From assembly GCA_964017195.1 (NCBI GenBank), contig OZ024897.1:35313536-35377535 (forward strand): 64,000 nucleotides of DNA, read 5' to 3'. The position numbers and the translations under genes are program-made. Positions 1-12,078 of the stretch are shown here, in pieces (within the stretch, counting starts at the first letter, position 1; the number at the start of each line of letters is the position of its first letter). A model generated the notes under the pieces. It did no database searches. It had not been told where the DNA came from and saw nothing but the letters and a program-made list of their open reading frames with translations. This DNA comes from Siderastrea radians. Its lineage: Eukaryota > Cnidaria > Anthozoa > Scleractinia > Rhizangiidae.

Positions 1-344
1 AAGTGACTCTGGAATGTTCAAAAAGGAATCTGCCTATCACATCGAGTAAAGCTTTGAACAACTTGAAGAGTTACGCAATGGATATGCTCTACTGTGGTCT
101 AGATAATGCAATTTATGAAAATTCCTGGAGTGCGATGCGACACGAATTGCAAATCGTGCACGGTTTACTTTTTGCCCACAATCACTTGAACGATTTCAGC
201 TATTTCGTCCGGAATTACGCTGGTGAGGTACAGGAGGTATACAAATGTATCACTAAATATTTCGCGGGGAAGGAAGTTAAAAACTTCCCGCGCGGTAAAC
301 ACCGTCCGCAGTTAGAAACAATCAGTAAGCTTATCATAAAATGA
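1..344 (+). CDS. 3' end of an unrecognised gene (partial)
   Basis: An open frame enters from the left edge and ends at a TAA at about 342-344, giving about 113 residues. There is no convincing start codon in the window, so this is the C-terminal part or last exon of a gene that begins outside. The composition looks protein-like (mixed hydrophobic and charged residues, aromatic-rich stretches such as NDFSYFVRNYAGEVQEVYKC, and a basic tail KNFPRGKHRP). I do not recognise the family. It lies on the opposite strand from the growth-factor cluster that follows. It could also be a retroelement remnant. Confidence 0.35.
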   Translation, partial: VTLECSKRNLPITSSKALNNLKSYAMDMLYCGLDNAIYENSWSAMRHELQIVHGLLFAHNHLNDFSYFVRNYAGEVQEVYKCITKYFAGKEVKNFPRGKHRPQLETISKLIIK

Positions 345-2012
345 GATAGAAATTATCTTAAAAGTCTGTTTTGAAATAATCCTCTTGAGCAATGTAACTA
401 AAGTTTAAATGAGATTCATTTATCACGTAAGCCGATGAAAATTGATCAATTGGCTCGCACTTAGAAGAAAAACAAACGTTGGGTGTTTGGAATGTTTCGG
501 GATTGCGATCGAAATTCTTTCACCAAATTTAGCGCGTGGGGGAGTAGATGGTTGTGTTTAGCAAATACGTGAATTAACGCGAGCTGCGCCCGTTCCTGCT
601 CAAAATATCCATGTATCACTATGTAACAGATTTAGTTATGTAACCAAGGGAATTTTAAAAGGTACGAAACCAGGAGGGGGAGGAAGACACGCTTATTCAA
701 GCCTCTCAGCTATATCGCGAGGCCCCAAAGGATATTTTATAGACCTTTCTGGTCCAAAATAAGGTATACTTTTCATTAGTTTGGTCAGAAATAAAGTATG
801 TTTCGTCTATTCAAAGTCTGAAATAAGGTTATAAGTTTACCATCTGCCCTGAAAAGGGGGGATGATTTGGATAAGGTCTGAAACAAAGCATGATAAGTCT
901 TGATCTGATCTAAAGCTAGGCATTTCGATCTCAGGGACGCACTCCCCTCCCCATATTCCAAATGCAATGTAACTCCCTCCCCACTAGACTGCTTTGTTGT
1001 TTTTCTTTTTTGTTTCAATTATTTAATGTTAAGAGAAGTTTCGTTTGTTGGTTACAACCCCCCGATATAGCTCTCAGATTTTTCACAATAGCAGTGCACC
1101 TAAAAGTATTCCATGATCTTAAGTTTGTTTGTTTCATGGTCGTCTTTATTTTGTTCTCATTTTCATTGTTTTCTCGCCCACTATTCTTCTTCAAGGCGCG
1201 GCGATACGCGTCAAATTGACGTCATAAGAGCAAAGGTCGCTTATATTTGGAACTACTTGTTTCACTGATACCCGATTTGCAGTTTACCTACTGTGCCAAA
1301 AACATTTTGTCTCGGACGCAAGAGATTGCAAGAGATAAGCATTGCTTTTATCACTTCGATTCATTTTACATCGTTTATTATTATATAAATACGGCCGTAT
1401 TGTCTTCTTATCACTGTGACAAAAACAGGTAGTGACGTAAAAGAAACCTATGATTAGACGGTCGAAATGCAGGCAGAAACAAACTCCGAATCCTCGAAAT
1501 CCGGCAGTTGGTCACCCCGTCAAGCCTGCGTGGCCATCTGTCATAGAAAGTGATCAGATTAGTCAACATATATAGTCACCATGTGAACTTGCTTGTTTCC
1601 TAAATTGCTAAATGGTTATGGTTATCTAATCAAAGTGCCAAGTGGTATTGAGATATTACAAAGAAATGTCGTCAGGTTTAGCATAACTTTTAATGATCTT
1701 TCAATAGCAGGCTCAATCAAGTTTCACGAACGACACAAACGGCTTTCAGGGTTTCAAGGTTTCGTACTGAGACAGGTTTCAAAGTTTGCAAATTCAAATG
1801 TCTTTTACATTAGTCCTACTGGAAATCTCCGATAGACGAGCTACGCTTGTTTAAGAAATAGTGGTAGCAAACCAGACACTAACAAATCACATACTACTGA
1901 GGGCCGTTTCGTAAGTCGAACGTTTCATGCGCCGAATCTACAAGCAAAAGCAAGTGTTGGCTAATTTGCCGATTAGAATGTATGAGAAACGAGATAGTCC
2001 CCCGCCAATCAG
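345..2012. other. intergenic, no gene seen
   Basis: Short ORFs in several frames lack splice context or recognisable composition. The only structure seen is a degenerate tandem repeat at about 740-905. Confidence 0.4.
740..905. repeat. degenerate tandem repeat
   Basis: Three to four loosely related units of about 45 bp share the words GGTC(C/T)(A/G)AAATAAGGTAT and GTCTGAAA(T/C)AAGG. It is too diverged to give a clean period. Confidence 0.35.
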
Positions 2013-2359
2013 GTGTCCCCAGCGGCCTCGTCCCCAGGGCTTTCTCCTCGTTGAAAATGGCGGCTCAGAGAAACCCCTGGCCAAGGCTGCCAAAATGGCT
2101 CCAAAAATTCTTTAGAATTTTGTCACATAAACACGATGAAATGTCTTCTTTTCGTTTGAACAACGGTTTCAGATTTTAGAAAACAAACAGGGCCGCCAGA
2201 AGCTAGAAATTACCTCCGAAAAAGCCATTTCATCATGAGTCACGTGACAAAAACTCCACGATTCCTGGAGTATTTCGGCAGCCTTGGCCAGGGGTTTCTC
2301 CGATCCACCATTTTGAACGACAAGAAGGCCCTGAGGACGAGTTGGTGTCCCCAGGGGAC
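2013..2359. mobile_element. foldback MITE with ~100-bp inverted arms
   Basis: The left arm (about 2013-2115) contains GTCCCCAGCGGCCTCGTCCC and AGAAACCCCTGGCCAAGGC. The right arm (about 2255-2359) contains the reverse complements GCCTTGGCCAGGGGTTTCT and GAGGACGAGTTGGTGTCCCC. The centre is AT-rich and non-coding, so this is a non-autonomous DNA element. Coding-looking ORFs across it are by-products of the GC-rich arms. Confidence 0.7.
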
Positions 2360-3109
2360 AAAAAATGTTTTTTTTTTAAACCGTCAAAAATCCTTTCTAA
2401 AAACGGACACATTTCTTAAACGTTTCTACTTAACGTTTGCCTTGGTGATAACTTCAATTTTTTGTATGATTTCTACAAATACTGTTCATTTAGTTAGTTT
2501 TAAAGTTTAATTTGGTAACGTAAGTTACATTTTCTATATGTTTTCTAAATTTTGCTATGCAAAGATTTTGGTTTTTGCAGTAATAGTTGCTCTCCCAAGT
2601 ATGTTAGGAACCTCCTATATAGAAGACATGTATCAAACGAGTATCAAACATGTATGCTTCAGTTTTGGAATGAGCAATATGCAGATAAGGAGAAACAGCA
2701 GTAACGTAAGTTACAAGTTCTAAAAGCTACGCACTTTTGTACTGAAGACAAAAATTATTTACTTTCCATGGAAATAGAAATTAGTGCAAAATCACTTTTG
2801 TTTTGGGAAGAAGACTTAATACTAAGCATAGCGGACCTCAGAATAAACACATACCAACAAATAAAAAATTATTTATCCAAAGTAACGTAAGTTACAAAAT
2901 CATGAGACAGACCAAAATGGTGCTGGTTCTCAATGAAATTACTAATCTGAGTTACCTTTTTATTCTCAGTTAAAAGTCTGCAGGACATCACTTTTACCAT
3001 GCACTCACAATCAAAAGTCATTTTCATTGCATTTTTGTTACACTCCACCATGAGACAGCATGTTTTCACCTACTCCTCTATGCTTATGAAACTCAGACTT
3101 CTTTATTCT
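2360..3109. other. AT-rich intergenic DNA
   Basis: No supported gene. The words GTAACGTAAGTTACA recur at about 2515, 2702 and 2881, suggesting a small dispersed repeat. Confidence 0.3.
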
Positions 3110-3589
3110 CAGGCTTAACACTGTACGTTATGGCAAACACTCTCTTAGTTACTTCGGACCGCTCTTATGGTCCAAATTGTCCAACGAGGACAGGGGCCTA
3201 GCCTCACTATCCGCTTTTAAAACAAATATTTGGAAGAAGGACCTTCCCAGTCTTATAGATGACAACAAATGTACAAATTGCCACTTGTGGCCCTCCTTAC
3301 TGAATTAAAGCTTTGGCTTACTTGCAGATTAATCAGAGTAAACACTATTTTATTGTAACAATCATTCAATGTTTTGTTACTATTAATGTTGCTTCATTTA
3401 CAGTTAAATTCTTATTTTATCTTTTACATAGTCTTTTATTAATGCTATTTAGGAAGGAGAATTGAACTTACCACACTTAATGTGATCTTATACTTAATTA
3501 AATTTTAAATATTAGGTATCCCCGATTAATAGGCTACATGTAGCCGGCTAGAAGACAAGACACATTAATAAAGTTGTTCAGTTCAGTTC
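3110..3589 (+). mobile_element. 5'-truncated LINE 3' end (CR1/L2-like)
   Basis: From about 3125 to 3315 one frame reads as the C-terminus of a non-LTR reverse-transcriptase ORF: YGKHSLSYFGPLLWSKL, then AFKTNIWKKDLPSLI and a Cys/His-containing end CTNCHLW before a stop. An AT-rich 3' UTR follows and ends in TTAATAAAGTTG plus short TTCAG repeats, the microsatellite-type tail usual for this LINE class. The same C-terminal pattern appears in the LINE fragment near 22.1 kb. The upstream coding part is missing, as expected for 5' truncation. Confidence 0.65.
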
Positions 3590-4274
3590 TCTAAAACTAA
3601 TTTATTAACATTAAGTTATTAACATTCCCCACCTCATATTAGTGTTCTCTTATTTGAATAGACTAATTCTTTGGATGAAATAGAAAACTTTTATGTAGGC
3701 AACACCGATAAAAAGTTGTGCACATGTAAAGATATGAGACAGGAATTCTAGAAATTGGGCCTGTTAACTGAGAATGGGTGAATGATATCCACTTCCTTTA
3801 ATTAAAAAAAGTACTTTTATTCCAAGAATACTTGCAGTTTATGCTAGAACTTACAGTGTTTTCTAAATTACCCTTAAAACGAAAGGTACATTGTATACGT
3901 GCTTTACAAAACACAACTTATTTCTTTTCATGGAAAAGGACTTGAAACTAAGACTCTACCATCTACAACTGGTTAAAACATTATATATTTTCCCGGTAAT
4001 TTTTGTACGCATCTTTTTTTCAATATCAATATTCTTCTACTTTACCTATTTATGTAATAAAATGTGATCGAGTTGAAAAGTTCTAAAATTTTGTTGGTGA
4101 ATTTTGATTTACGTTTTCAACATTATTCATTTTGTATTGTAGAATTAGTCCTTGTTAAATCAAGTAAACAGAGCTAAGGCTGGATTACGGAATGCGCCAA
4201 ACACCCCCGAAGACTTTTGCAGTCAGCGTACTCTTTCTTACTTCTTTCTGGTTTTAACAGTAGCTACAGTCTTC
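3590..4274. other. AT-rich spacer downstream of gene 1
   Basis: No gene or clear repeat is visible. It should include the 3' UTR of gene 1 if the terminal exon at 4275-4318 is right. Confidence 0.3.
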
Positions 4275-7200
4275 TTAAACACCACTCACGTAATTTGCAC
4301 GGCCTGGACATTCAGACACTGCAAATCAAGAAACATTTTGATCAGTGATTGACAGTTACACCTAAGCCAAACCACAACTATGAACCATTCAGGGCTAGAA
4401 GCAGAACTCCAGCTGTGCAACTTGTGCCGAGCGTAAGAAAACATGCCATTGATTCTACGAGCCGGGGAAACACGCAACAAATTGCCAGACACGCAACCGA
4501 TGCCAAACGCGGGAAAACACGCAAGCAGTGCCAAGCATGGCGAAACAAGCAACGGGTGCCAAGCGCGGGAAAACACGCAACCAATGCCAAGCATGGGGAA
4601 ACATGCAACCGGTGCCACTCAGGAAAAAAACGCAACTGGTGCCAAACGCGGAAAACATGCAACCGGTGTCAAACAAGGAGAAACATGCAATCAGTGCCAA
4701 GAGCAGAAAAACATGTTACTGGTACCAAGCACGGGAAAACATGCCACCAACAACTGAAACAATCAACTGAAACAAGGGAAAACATGCAACCGGTGCCAAG
4801 CGCGGGAAAACATGCAACCATTGCCAAGCGCGGGAAAATATGCAACCGGTACCATGCGCGGGAAAACATGCAATGCAACCGGTGCCAAGCACGGGAAGAC
4901 GTGCAACTAGTGCCAGACACGGAAAAGTGCCTTAAAGCCACGTCACAATTTTGTAGTAGTATATGTCTGAACGATGAACGCTGAACTCTGAACTCTGAAC
5001 TCTGTGCTCACCTGTATCAATCGTAGCAGTATCTGTAACTGAAGTTTCGAGTTCTTGTGATTGCGATGGCTTTGTGGTTTGCGGCCTTGTTCTCCAGCAA
5101 TAGATGAGAATCCCAGTCAAAGCAAAAATAATTAAACCTGCCCCAACAAGGAGAGCGACCAGGACACGGGCCTCGTGATAGCTAAAAAAGTCTGTAAAAA
5201 GAAAAAAAAATTGTGCTTAAAAATTATATTTAAAACGTTTTCTACATCTAGTAAAACAACAAACAAACAAACATCAACATTAATGCAAGTTGGAACTCAA
5301 CCACGGGAGATTGATTACTCAATCCATTGCTTTACATTCGCACGTGCTGTAGTCCTAGCACTTTCTCGGTTTCTCACTCCACCCCTATTGTTAGAGATGG
5401 ATACCAGCACGCGACTGGGACACTGACCAGAAGCGTCAACGAGGGTTCGGAGGGGGGAGGGGTGAGGGAGAAGGAGGAGGAGGTAAAGCTGGAAGTGGGC
5501 TTCGATGGATCTAAAAAGACCATTTCATACTACTGATCACTACAGGTTTGCGGCTCGAACTGGTCATCTTATCGGTAAAAAATATTCAAACGCTTTGTAA
5601 TCAGCTTCGTTACCTGGTCGCTTTCCGTGCACTTTACGATGTTTATCTTTACATTCGCAGGTTTCAGAATCCATGTGTTTTTTCTTGTCATCACACATCC
5701 TCTTGAAAATCCCTTTGCAGACACAGGAGCATTTCTCTCCATCCCATTCCTGTGGGGAAAAAAACGACTGTTTGGACAGAGCCTTCTCACACATATTGGC
5801 AAATTCAAGCTACTTGTGTACGTTTGCATTCGATTTTGTTTTACATGCCTCCTAACTGCGATATAGAAGGTGTGCATGAGTGCATTAACTTATCTTGGGG
5901 GTTAGTTAGGGTTAGTTGGCGCGGTTTTCGGTCTAGTTTAGGGGACCTTTGATCTCTAGATGTCAGAGGGTCCACCCCGGATGTCAGGGAGTACACCACA
6001 GGGGTATCATTCCCTTTTCTCTTTCATGGCTGCCCCGTTTCAACCAGCAAACGCCGTCTACTCAGGAGCACCTGGCAGATATTCCTACTCCTTCTTACAC
6101 CGGCTCCTCCGCAAGAGCCCATAACCCCGCCTGTCCTCCGTGAGAACACAGCCAGCGCGTCGCCATGACACGCTGGTTGTGCCATACCAACAAGGGATAA
6201 GCAGGTTGATACAGCCGTTCGGTTGCTTAACGCTCTGTTTATAACTAAGCCCACCGCATCCTGATCTCGGGAGTACGAGTTACCGGCCCTTCTTCTAATT
6301 CTACACTGCTGTTTTATTACCTTTTTGACCGGACAAACATCTGGTGCTCTGCCGCATTCGTATCGGCAAGAACGCTTATTCCACCTGAAACGAAACGTTT
6401 AGAAAATAAGAAGGCCTCAATATATTTGATTTGATGTTTAATTTTACCGCCGGGATTTATTCTCACAACGCTACTGTGCGATTTGATTGTAGTCCATTGT
6501 CCTTTCTGCAATTTCATTATTTATTTCCTAGGAGATTATAAAAGTAAAAGTGACAGAGAATGTTGGGATGTTGGTCGGAATTCATCACAGAGGCAGAGTC
6601 TCGTTCGTGGGCGGGACTCGGATTCATTAAGGCTGCTATAAAAAATTCTGACAACTGCTTTCGTAGTAATCAGATTTAAAAACTAAGATGTAGGAAATCA
6701 CATACGAATTTGAACTCTTGATGATAAATATACGAACCCTATCGTTATACATAGGAACAACAACAACAACAGCAATAATCAATAATAATAATAATAACAA
6801 CAGGCTCCTGTAGTAATAATAATATTAATTTCTGTTTTAGTGCCTGTGAATGTGTTTTCTTACCTGAACCCGCTCTTCCGTGCTATGACATTTTCAGGTG
6901 GCGGTGTGTCGCGGAACAAACATTTGCATTCACATGTGTCTTCGTTCCATTTCTGTACACGGTAATCGCATTTAGCTGGACTCGCCTTGCACTCTGGACC
7001 GCATCTCGTGTGGTTATAGACAGTATGCTCGATTTCTTCCCCCGACCGCGAGTTGACTGTGTACACCCTTATTTTAATCTCCTTATAAGCGATAGGTACG
7101 CACTTCTTAACGTTGGGACTGAAAGGGTGTACTGACCCCTGGCACTGGTGGAGCTTTACGTAATACGGGTAAAATCTGTGCTGAGGGGCGTCAACTGCTA

Positions 7201-8610
7201 CTGTTGTCTCCACTGGTTCGTTGCATTCGACATTCGGGAGAATAGAAGCCGCTGAAAAAATGAATAACACTGTAAAAATTCTAGACTAAAAACAGTATTT
7301 TTTGTCGGTAAGAACAACAAGACATCACGTCTTTGATACACACTCGACGCACTTTAAAACGACATAAACACTGTTAAAATTGAGGTATTCCGGAATACCG
7401 CAATTTTAACAGTGTTTATATCGTTTAAAGTTGTTAAGTGCATCGAGTGTGTATCAAAGACGTGATGTCTTGTTGTTCTTCCCGTTATTCCAACACATTC
7501 TTAGCCTCGGCGGTTAAAATTTCTCAGAAGAGTATTTTTTGTCGCTAAGGAATTAGAATACAAACAGTCCCTCAGGGACAGTAGTGCGAGCAGAACACGC
7601 GAGCGTTTCCTCGCGGCAAGGGTATTTCGCGCGCGCGATCATAAGTGAGTGAAAGGAATGCCCAGAGGAATGTTTATTCCGGTAGTCTGTTTTAAAATCC
7701 AGAGTATTTTGTTGGTATTACAGTAAAAGACTGAACATGAACGGAGTTAAAATTCAAATAAACGGGGCTAGTGTCACAGCATAAAAAGGAGAAAGGAACA
7801 AATGAAAAGCTAGTGCTCTGTGAACTAGCAGTCTTTTTCTCTTGTGTTTCCAATTTTCTTCTTGGGATTCATGCGAGGGTTCGCGTCTTGCGTGTTTTCA
7901 CAATGCCACATAGTGACCTTTATTGGGTGTTGGTTCACTTTCGATATCGATCATCTTTCCGCATTTAGTATCATTCTATCGTTTTCGTAACCTTTTAGTA
8001 AGCCACACTCTCGACTGAAATTCACTTCGTGTTGCTGTGGTTACCTGGAAACAGTGAGCGCGTTTCAGAACTGTTTTAGAACGTGTAAGTTGTGCCGCTA
8101 ATCATGTTTTGTAACCAAGAAAATGAAAATGTATTACTAATGAGGGGTTTCCCCTGAATTCGCCATACTGTGATGATGAAATTATAGTTTTATGTCTTAC
8201 AGAAATTTTACATGCGATTAGCACCTTTTTCATTGAAAATACAAATTGCTATTAGCAAACATTTTGTGGCATTTCTTGTTACACACGGTACGGAGAGGAA
8301 ACCGGAAGTTGTAGCATAATATTGATATCCTGGAAGCATGGAAGTGAAACGGTGTAATTCATTCACTGAAAGCCGAGTCGTTAAACATTGAAGGTTAACT
8401 GAGACGTGTATTGCTCCAATGTACAGTACTTATATCCAAATAATAAGCTGTAGGATTTTTAAGAGTATCATGCATGCATTTTACTTGGTAAACTCTTGAA
8501 ACATCATGCGATCGGATGAATGAAAACTACCGACACGTTCTTCACTCACCATGAATCCGAAAGACAGCACTAAAGAAAAACATCAGCCACCTCAACGTTG
8601 ACAGCCTCAT
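4275..8610 (-). CDS. gene 1: membrane-anchored PDGF/VEGF-like growth factor
   Basis: Six coding exons are read from splice sites in matching phase: 8610-8550 (signal peptide, starts MRLSTLRWLMFFFSAVF), 7251-6864 (cystine knot), 6384-6321 (Cys-rich, WNKRSCRYECGRAP), 5749-5614 (two CxC motifs: KCSCVC and TCECK), 5191-5012 (transmembrane segment VLVALLVGAGLIIFALTGIL, then CWRTRP and a Ser/Thr/Gln-rich tail) and a tentative last exon 4318-4275. Total is 290 codons plus stop. PDGF/VEGF factors normally act as secreted disulfide dimers on receptor tyrosine kinases; here the hydrophobic segment and stop-transfer residues imply a type I membrane protein. The last exon differs from that of genes 2 and 3 and is the weak point. 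This is the most diverged of the three left-hand paralogues. Confidence 0.75.
4430..4935. repeat. minisatellite, ~29-bp units
   Basis: About 16 units of the form GGGAAAACATGCAACCGGTG followed by CCAAGCGC, with substitutions, fill intron 5 of gene 1. Overlapping ORFs on both strands are artefacts of the repeat. Shorter diverged arrays of the same unit lie at 14040-14160 and 24990-25165 in the introns of genes 2 and 3. Confidence 0.85.
5882..6260. other. possible degenerate retroelement piece in gene 1 intron 3
   Basis: A frame starting MAAPFQPANAVYSGAPGRY and continuing past a stop to PYQQGISRLIQPFG looks protein-like and faintly like retroelement polyprotein, but it is too short and broken to assign. 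Confidence 0.2.
6757..6827. repeat. AAC/AAT microsatellite in gene 1 intron 2
   Basis: Runs of CAA followed by TAA trinucleotides next to the donor of the cystine-knot exon. Confidence 0.7.
6864..7251 (-). CDS. gene 1 exon 2: PDGF/VEGF cystine-knot domain
   Basis: A 388-nt exon between acceptor TTTTTTCAG and donor GTAAGAAA. It encodes HRFYPYYVKLHQCQG, then CVP, the sequon NHT followed by CGPEC, and the CxCxC end NEDTCECKC. Order and spacing fit the PDGF/VEGF domain, but the vertebrate-type core RCxGCC is reduced to HQCQGS, so one or two of the conserved cysteines are absent. Confidence 0.8.
7311..7480. repeat. 170-bp near-perfect palindrome
   Basis: Left arm AGAACAACAAGACATCACGT runs through GTTAAAATTGAGGTATTCC to the centre at 7387-7396 (ATTCCGGAAT) and is mirrored on the right down to GATGTCTTGTTGTTCT. 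The right arm has a short extra stretch near 7430. It lies in intron 1 of gene 1. A direct repeat AGTATTTTTTGTCG flanks it more widely at 7294-7307 and 7531-7544. Confidence 0.8.
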
Positions 8611-10022
8611 ATTAGATAGCGATCCCTCTCGATTTCTTTGTCTTAGGAGTGCTTTGAAGCAAGCTTTTAAAGCCACCGTCCTCTAACTTGCCGCTCCCTC
8701 AGTTCGCATGTGCTTCACTAAGTCGGGTCAGCCTACGCTATTTGGTATGTTACTATACAACTTTCTAAATGCAAATTAATGCCGCGGTCTGGTCACGAGA
8801 TGTAACATAATGATCTAAAAACAAAAGGTTAAGACGTTTAAAGGGTGTGAGTAAATCAAAGGCTTTTCTGAGTACTTCCCTTCTTTTATTGCTAATCAGA
8901 AGGTGGGGTATCCCCCGTTTTTGAGCCGTGGGAAATTTACTGACCGTATTCATTTGCATTCGGCTTAACAATTTTTATAATGATTTTATTTGTTTCTTTA
9001 GCGTCGGATTTACTGAGTATTTAGATGGTTCTTTGTTTGAAAAGGAAATGAGAGTTGAGGAATATAAAAGAACAAGCAAATCAAGTCGCCAGCGAGACCA
9101 CTCATAAATCACAAAAAAGAAACAATCAATGAAAATGTATCTAGTACAAAAACGTTTTAATTAGTTCTATTCATTTAGACCGGAAATAGTTACAGCGCAT
9201 ACATTTTATACATGTGCAAGTTTTTTTAAAGAGATATTTGACGGCATGTTTTGTTGAAATCTTTTCTCTAGCTTTAAAAAAATTGCGAGAACGACCGTGT
9301 CAGTCATGGGAATTTAATGTAGTACTGGCTGTTACGACAATATCCCCAAATTAAAGAAATGATTTGTTCTTATCATCTTTGTGCTTGACAATGTCGATAT
9401 TGCACGGCGGAGTTAGATGCATATCACTAAGGGTTAACAATTGGAAACCGATCAGAATTGAAATCAGCCACGATTTCTATGTTTTTATCCAGTTAACCGA
9501 GGAGATATTAGATACTTCTGGCACGGGTCTCGCAGGTTCTGATTACAAGACGTGAACTGTGTGTCAATATTAGAAATGATAGAAACGAAAGTGCAATTTT
9601 CAATCTTACATTTCTTTTCCTGTCGCACTCCCCCAGCAAGAATAAAAAGTATCTGACACAAAGTCTCTTCTAGATAAGGCACCGAGAAATCCATGTGTGA
9701 CTACTAGCCTAGGTTACTCAGTAAATTGAGTTTAAATACATTATAATGGTAAGGTATGTCCTTAATTTCGTACCATAGAAAACTAGCCTAAAAATGTTCC
9801 TTAAGCTTATTAGTCGAAAATCTAGACATCTTCTGCGTGGGCGAATTGTATTGGCTGAATGTTTGTATTGGCTGATAGAAGCTTGGCCTTTACATTGCAA
9901 TTGAAAAAGAGCAAAATCCACGCCTTCCCCGAACTAGAACACAGGAAACTAGAATTGTTCAACTAGAACTTAAACTCATAAATTCCCTAAATTTAGAAGA
10001 AACTGTGAAGCCCTTTAAATCG
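8611..10022. other. spacer upstream of gene 1
   Basis: No further gene is supported. Promoter and 5' UTR sequences of gene 1 should lie just right of 8610, but no core promoter motif is clear. Small ORFs at 8765-8971, 9364-9694 and 9718-9921 lack recognisable features. Confidence 0.3.
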
Positions 10023-10375
10023 TATGAACGTAAAAGTTTTGTTAAAATATGCGCTGAAAGAGTTCGGAAAAAAACCAGACGTTTCGAGGGTGCTCCCTCT
10101 TCTTGTTCTTCTTGTTCTTGTTATTGTTGTTGTTGTTGTTCTTCTTCTTCTTCTTCTTGTTCTTCTCCTTCTTGTTCTTCTTCTTGTTCTTCTTCTTGTT
10201 CTTCTTCTTGTTGTTCTTCTTCTTCTTGTTGTTGTTGTTGTTGTTCTTCTTCTTCTTCTTGTTCTTCTTCTTGTTCTTCTTCTTTTTCTTGTTCTTCTTC
10301 TCCTTCTTCTTGTTGTTGTTGTTGTTGTTGTTCTTCTTCTTCTTCTTCTTCTTCTTCTTCTTCTTGTTCTTGTTC

Positions 10376-10407
<32 letters not shown>

Positions 10408-10638
10408 ATTGTTGTTGTTGTTGTTGTTGTTGTTCTTCTTCTTCTTCTTCTTCCTCTTCTTGTTCTTGTTCTTCTTGTTCTTGTTGTTGTTCTTCGTCTT
10501 CTTCTTCTTCTTCTTCTTCTTCTACTTCTTCTTCAGTGGTTTGCTTTCAAACCTCTGAAGAAGAGGGAGCACCCTCGAAATGTCTGGTTTTTTGGGAACT
10601 TTTTTCAACGCATATTTTAACAAAACTTTTACGCTCAT
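10023..10638. mobile_element. foldback MITE with a TTC/TTG microsatellite core
   Basis: The terminal arm at 10023-10103 (TATGAACGTAAAAGTTTTGT ... TTTCGAGGGTGCTCCCTCTT) is repeated inverted at 10556-10638 (AAGAGGGAGCACCCTCGAAA ... ACAAAACTTTTACGCTCATA). The roughly 440 bp between consist almost only of TTC and TTG triplets on the plus strand. The three long ORFs through the core (poly Ser/Cys, Val/Leu or Phe/Leu) are low-complexity artefacts. A direct repeat CTCATAAATTCCCT at 9975-9988 and 10634-10647 lies near both ends. Confidence 0.8.
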
Positions 10639-12078
10639 AAATTCCCTGTTCCGTTTCGAAAAGAACTGGTATGAAAAGGAGCGTAGTCAGCTTTTTTTAA
10701 TGGGGGGGTGCTTAAGTGCGCCAGAATTTCACTTTCAGGGACAAATGGCCATTTAAAGCTTTCTGGTTTGTGTGGTGATCAACCACTGTACCTACAAATC
10801 CAAAAAGTGTGACTGGTTTTTGCGAGATAGCTGACTTGCTTTTTTTATGAAGGGGGTGGTGGTTACGGGCACTTTAGTACCCCCCTGGCTACGCCCCTAA
10901 ATAAATTGCTTGTCTAAGGGTTTCGTTAATTCCAACAATACTAAGAAATAAACTCCCACAAACGATTGAGTTATATACATGTATTTCAGTTTATCTTTAA
11001 TTAAACATACTTAACTGTAACGAGTGCATATTTATAATAAAAACGTGGTGTTCACAACTTTAAGGGCTGATGTAAAATTAAAATAGCTACAATAGCTGTT
11101 CCTGCATAAGAAAAAATCACGTGACTTTATTACAACAAGGCAACCATGCCTAATGCCAATAACTAGTTTATTGTCTGTGACGTTTGCTGTCCTTATAGAC
11201 GTCAGTTAAAGTTTAAACTCTTTCGTACACTGGGCAAGGTAACGTAGGTTCGACGATAAGGATGATAGAGTAGCGCATTAATGACGACCGATTGCACAAT
11301 AAGAGTTGACTATATCAGGGATTCACTATCACTTGTCACCGATTTGAAGGCTTTGGTGACCATACATTATTGACTATTATAGTTTTGAGTATAAACACTT
11401 TCTTTTCCTAGAAAAGATAAATATCGAAACTAAATAAATAAAATTGCTTAAAGGAACTTAATCAAAATCGAATTTCTCCTTACTTTGTAGACTCACTGAA
11501 CCTGCAAGCCACTCGCGACTAACTATTTTCTTTTCTAACCTAAGCTTCCGCAAACAGCGAAACATTATTCCTGAAACATAAAATAATTGAATGTTTCGAG
11601 CTTTACGCTATCATCATAATCATGGATCTTAATCCATAATCAAAAGCATCGCGGACTCTGGGGACGATAATTTAATGCATGTTTCTGCGACAATGCTCCC
11701 CCGTTAACGCAAGCCTTTACAATAAGACCTTAACTGTTGACGTCACATGCAGTAACCAGAAGTAGAAAGTTTCCCTTTTTGACGTCATACCGCAAAGCCA
11801 AAGACGCCAATGCTAGAGTTGTCCCATTTTTGGTGGAAGGGACATTGACGTTTTCTTGCACAAAGCTCCCTAATTGAATTTACGAGCTTAAAAACGTTCT
11901 CTCACTATTCTCCGTTCTTTCTCTCTTTTTTTCTTTCGGCTACGAAGCATTACGATTTTTCTTTGCCTTTTCGTTGCTTTCAGCATTTTGTGAGAATTCC
12001 TTTGGTTGCCACAATTTAATACTGAGCGTTATTTCAGTGTTCATTCAATTCCTCTGTCACTGCAAGATTGTCCGGGTC
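10639..12078. other. spacer between genes 1 and 2
   Basis: AT-rich DNA without a supported gene. Two CRE-like TGACGTCA-type words occur near 11750 and 11780. The 3' UTR of gene 2 should lie just left of 12079. Confidence 0.3.

Noticed and set aside
4430..4935. CRISPR array
   Set aside because: The units are contiguous and diverged with no unique spacers; the context is eukaryotic.
4286..4984. Overlapping ORFs on both strands with repeated Cys and Trp motifs
   Set aside because: Frame-shifted readings of the 29-bp minisatellite. A Cys-rich repeat protein was considered, but all frames are equally open and there are no gene signals.
10005..10640. Three overlapping 150-210-residue ORFs on the plus strand
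   Set aside because: They are poly-Ser/Cys, poly-Val/Leu and poly-Phe/Leu readings of a TTC/TTG microsatellite.
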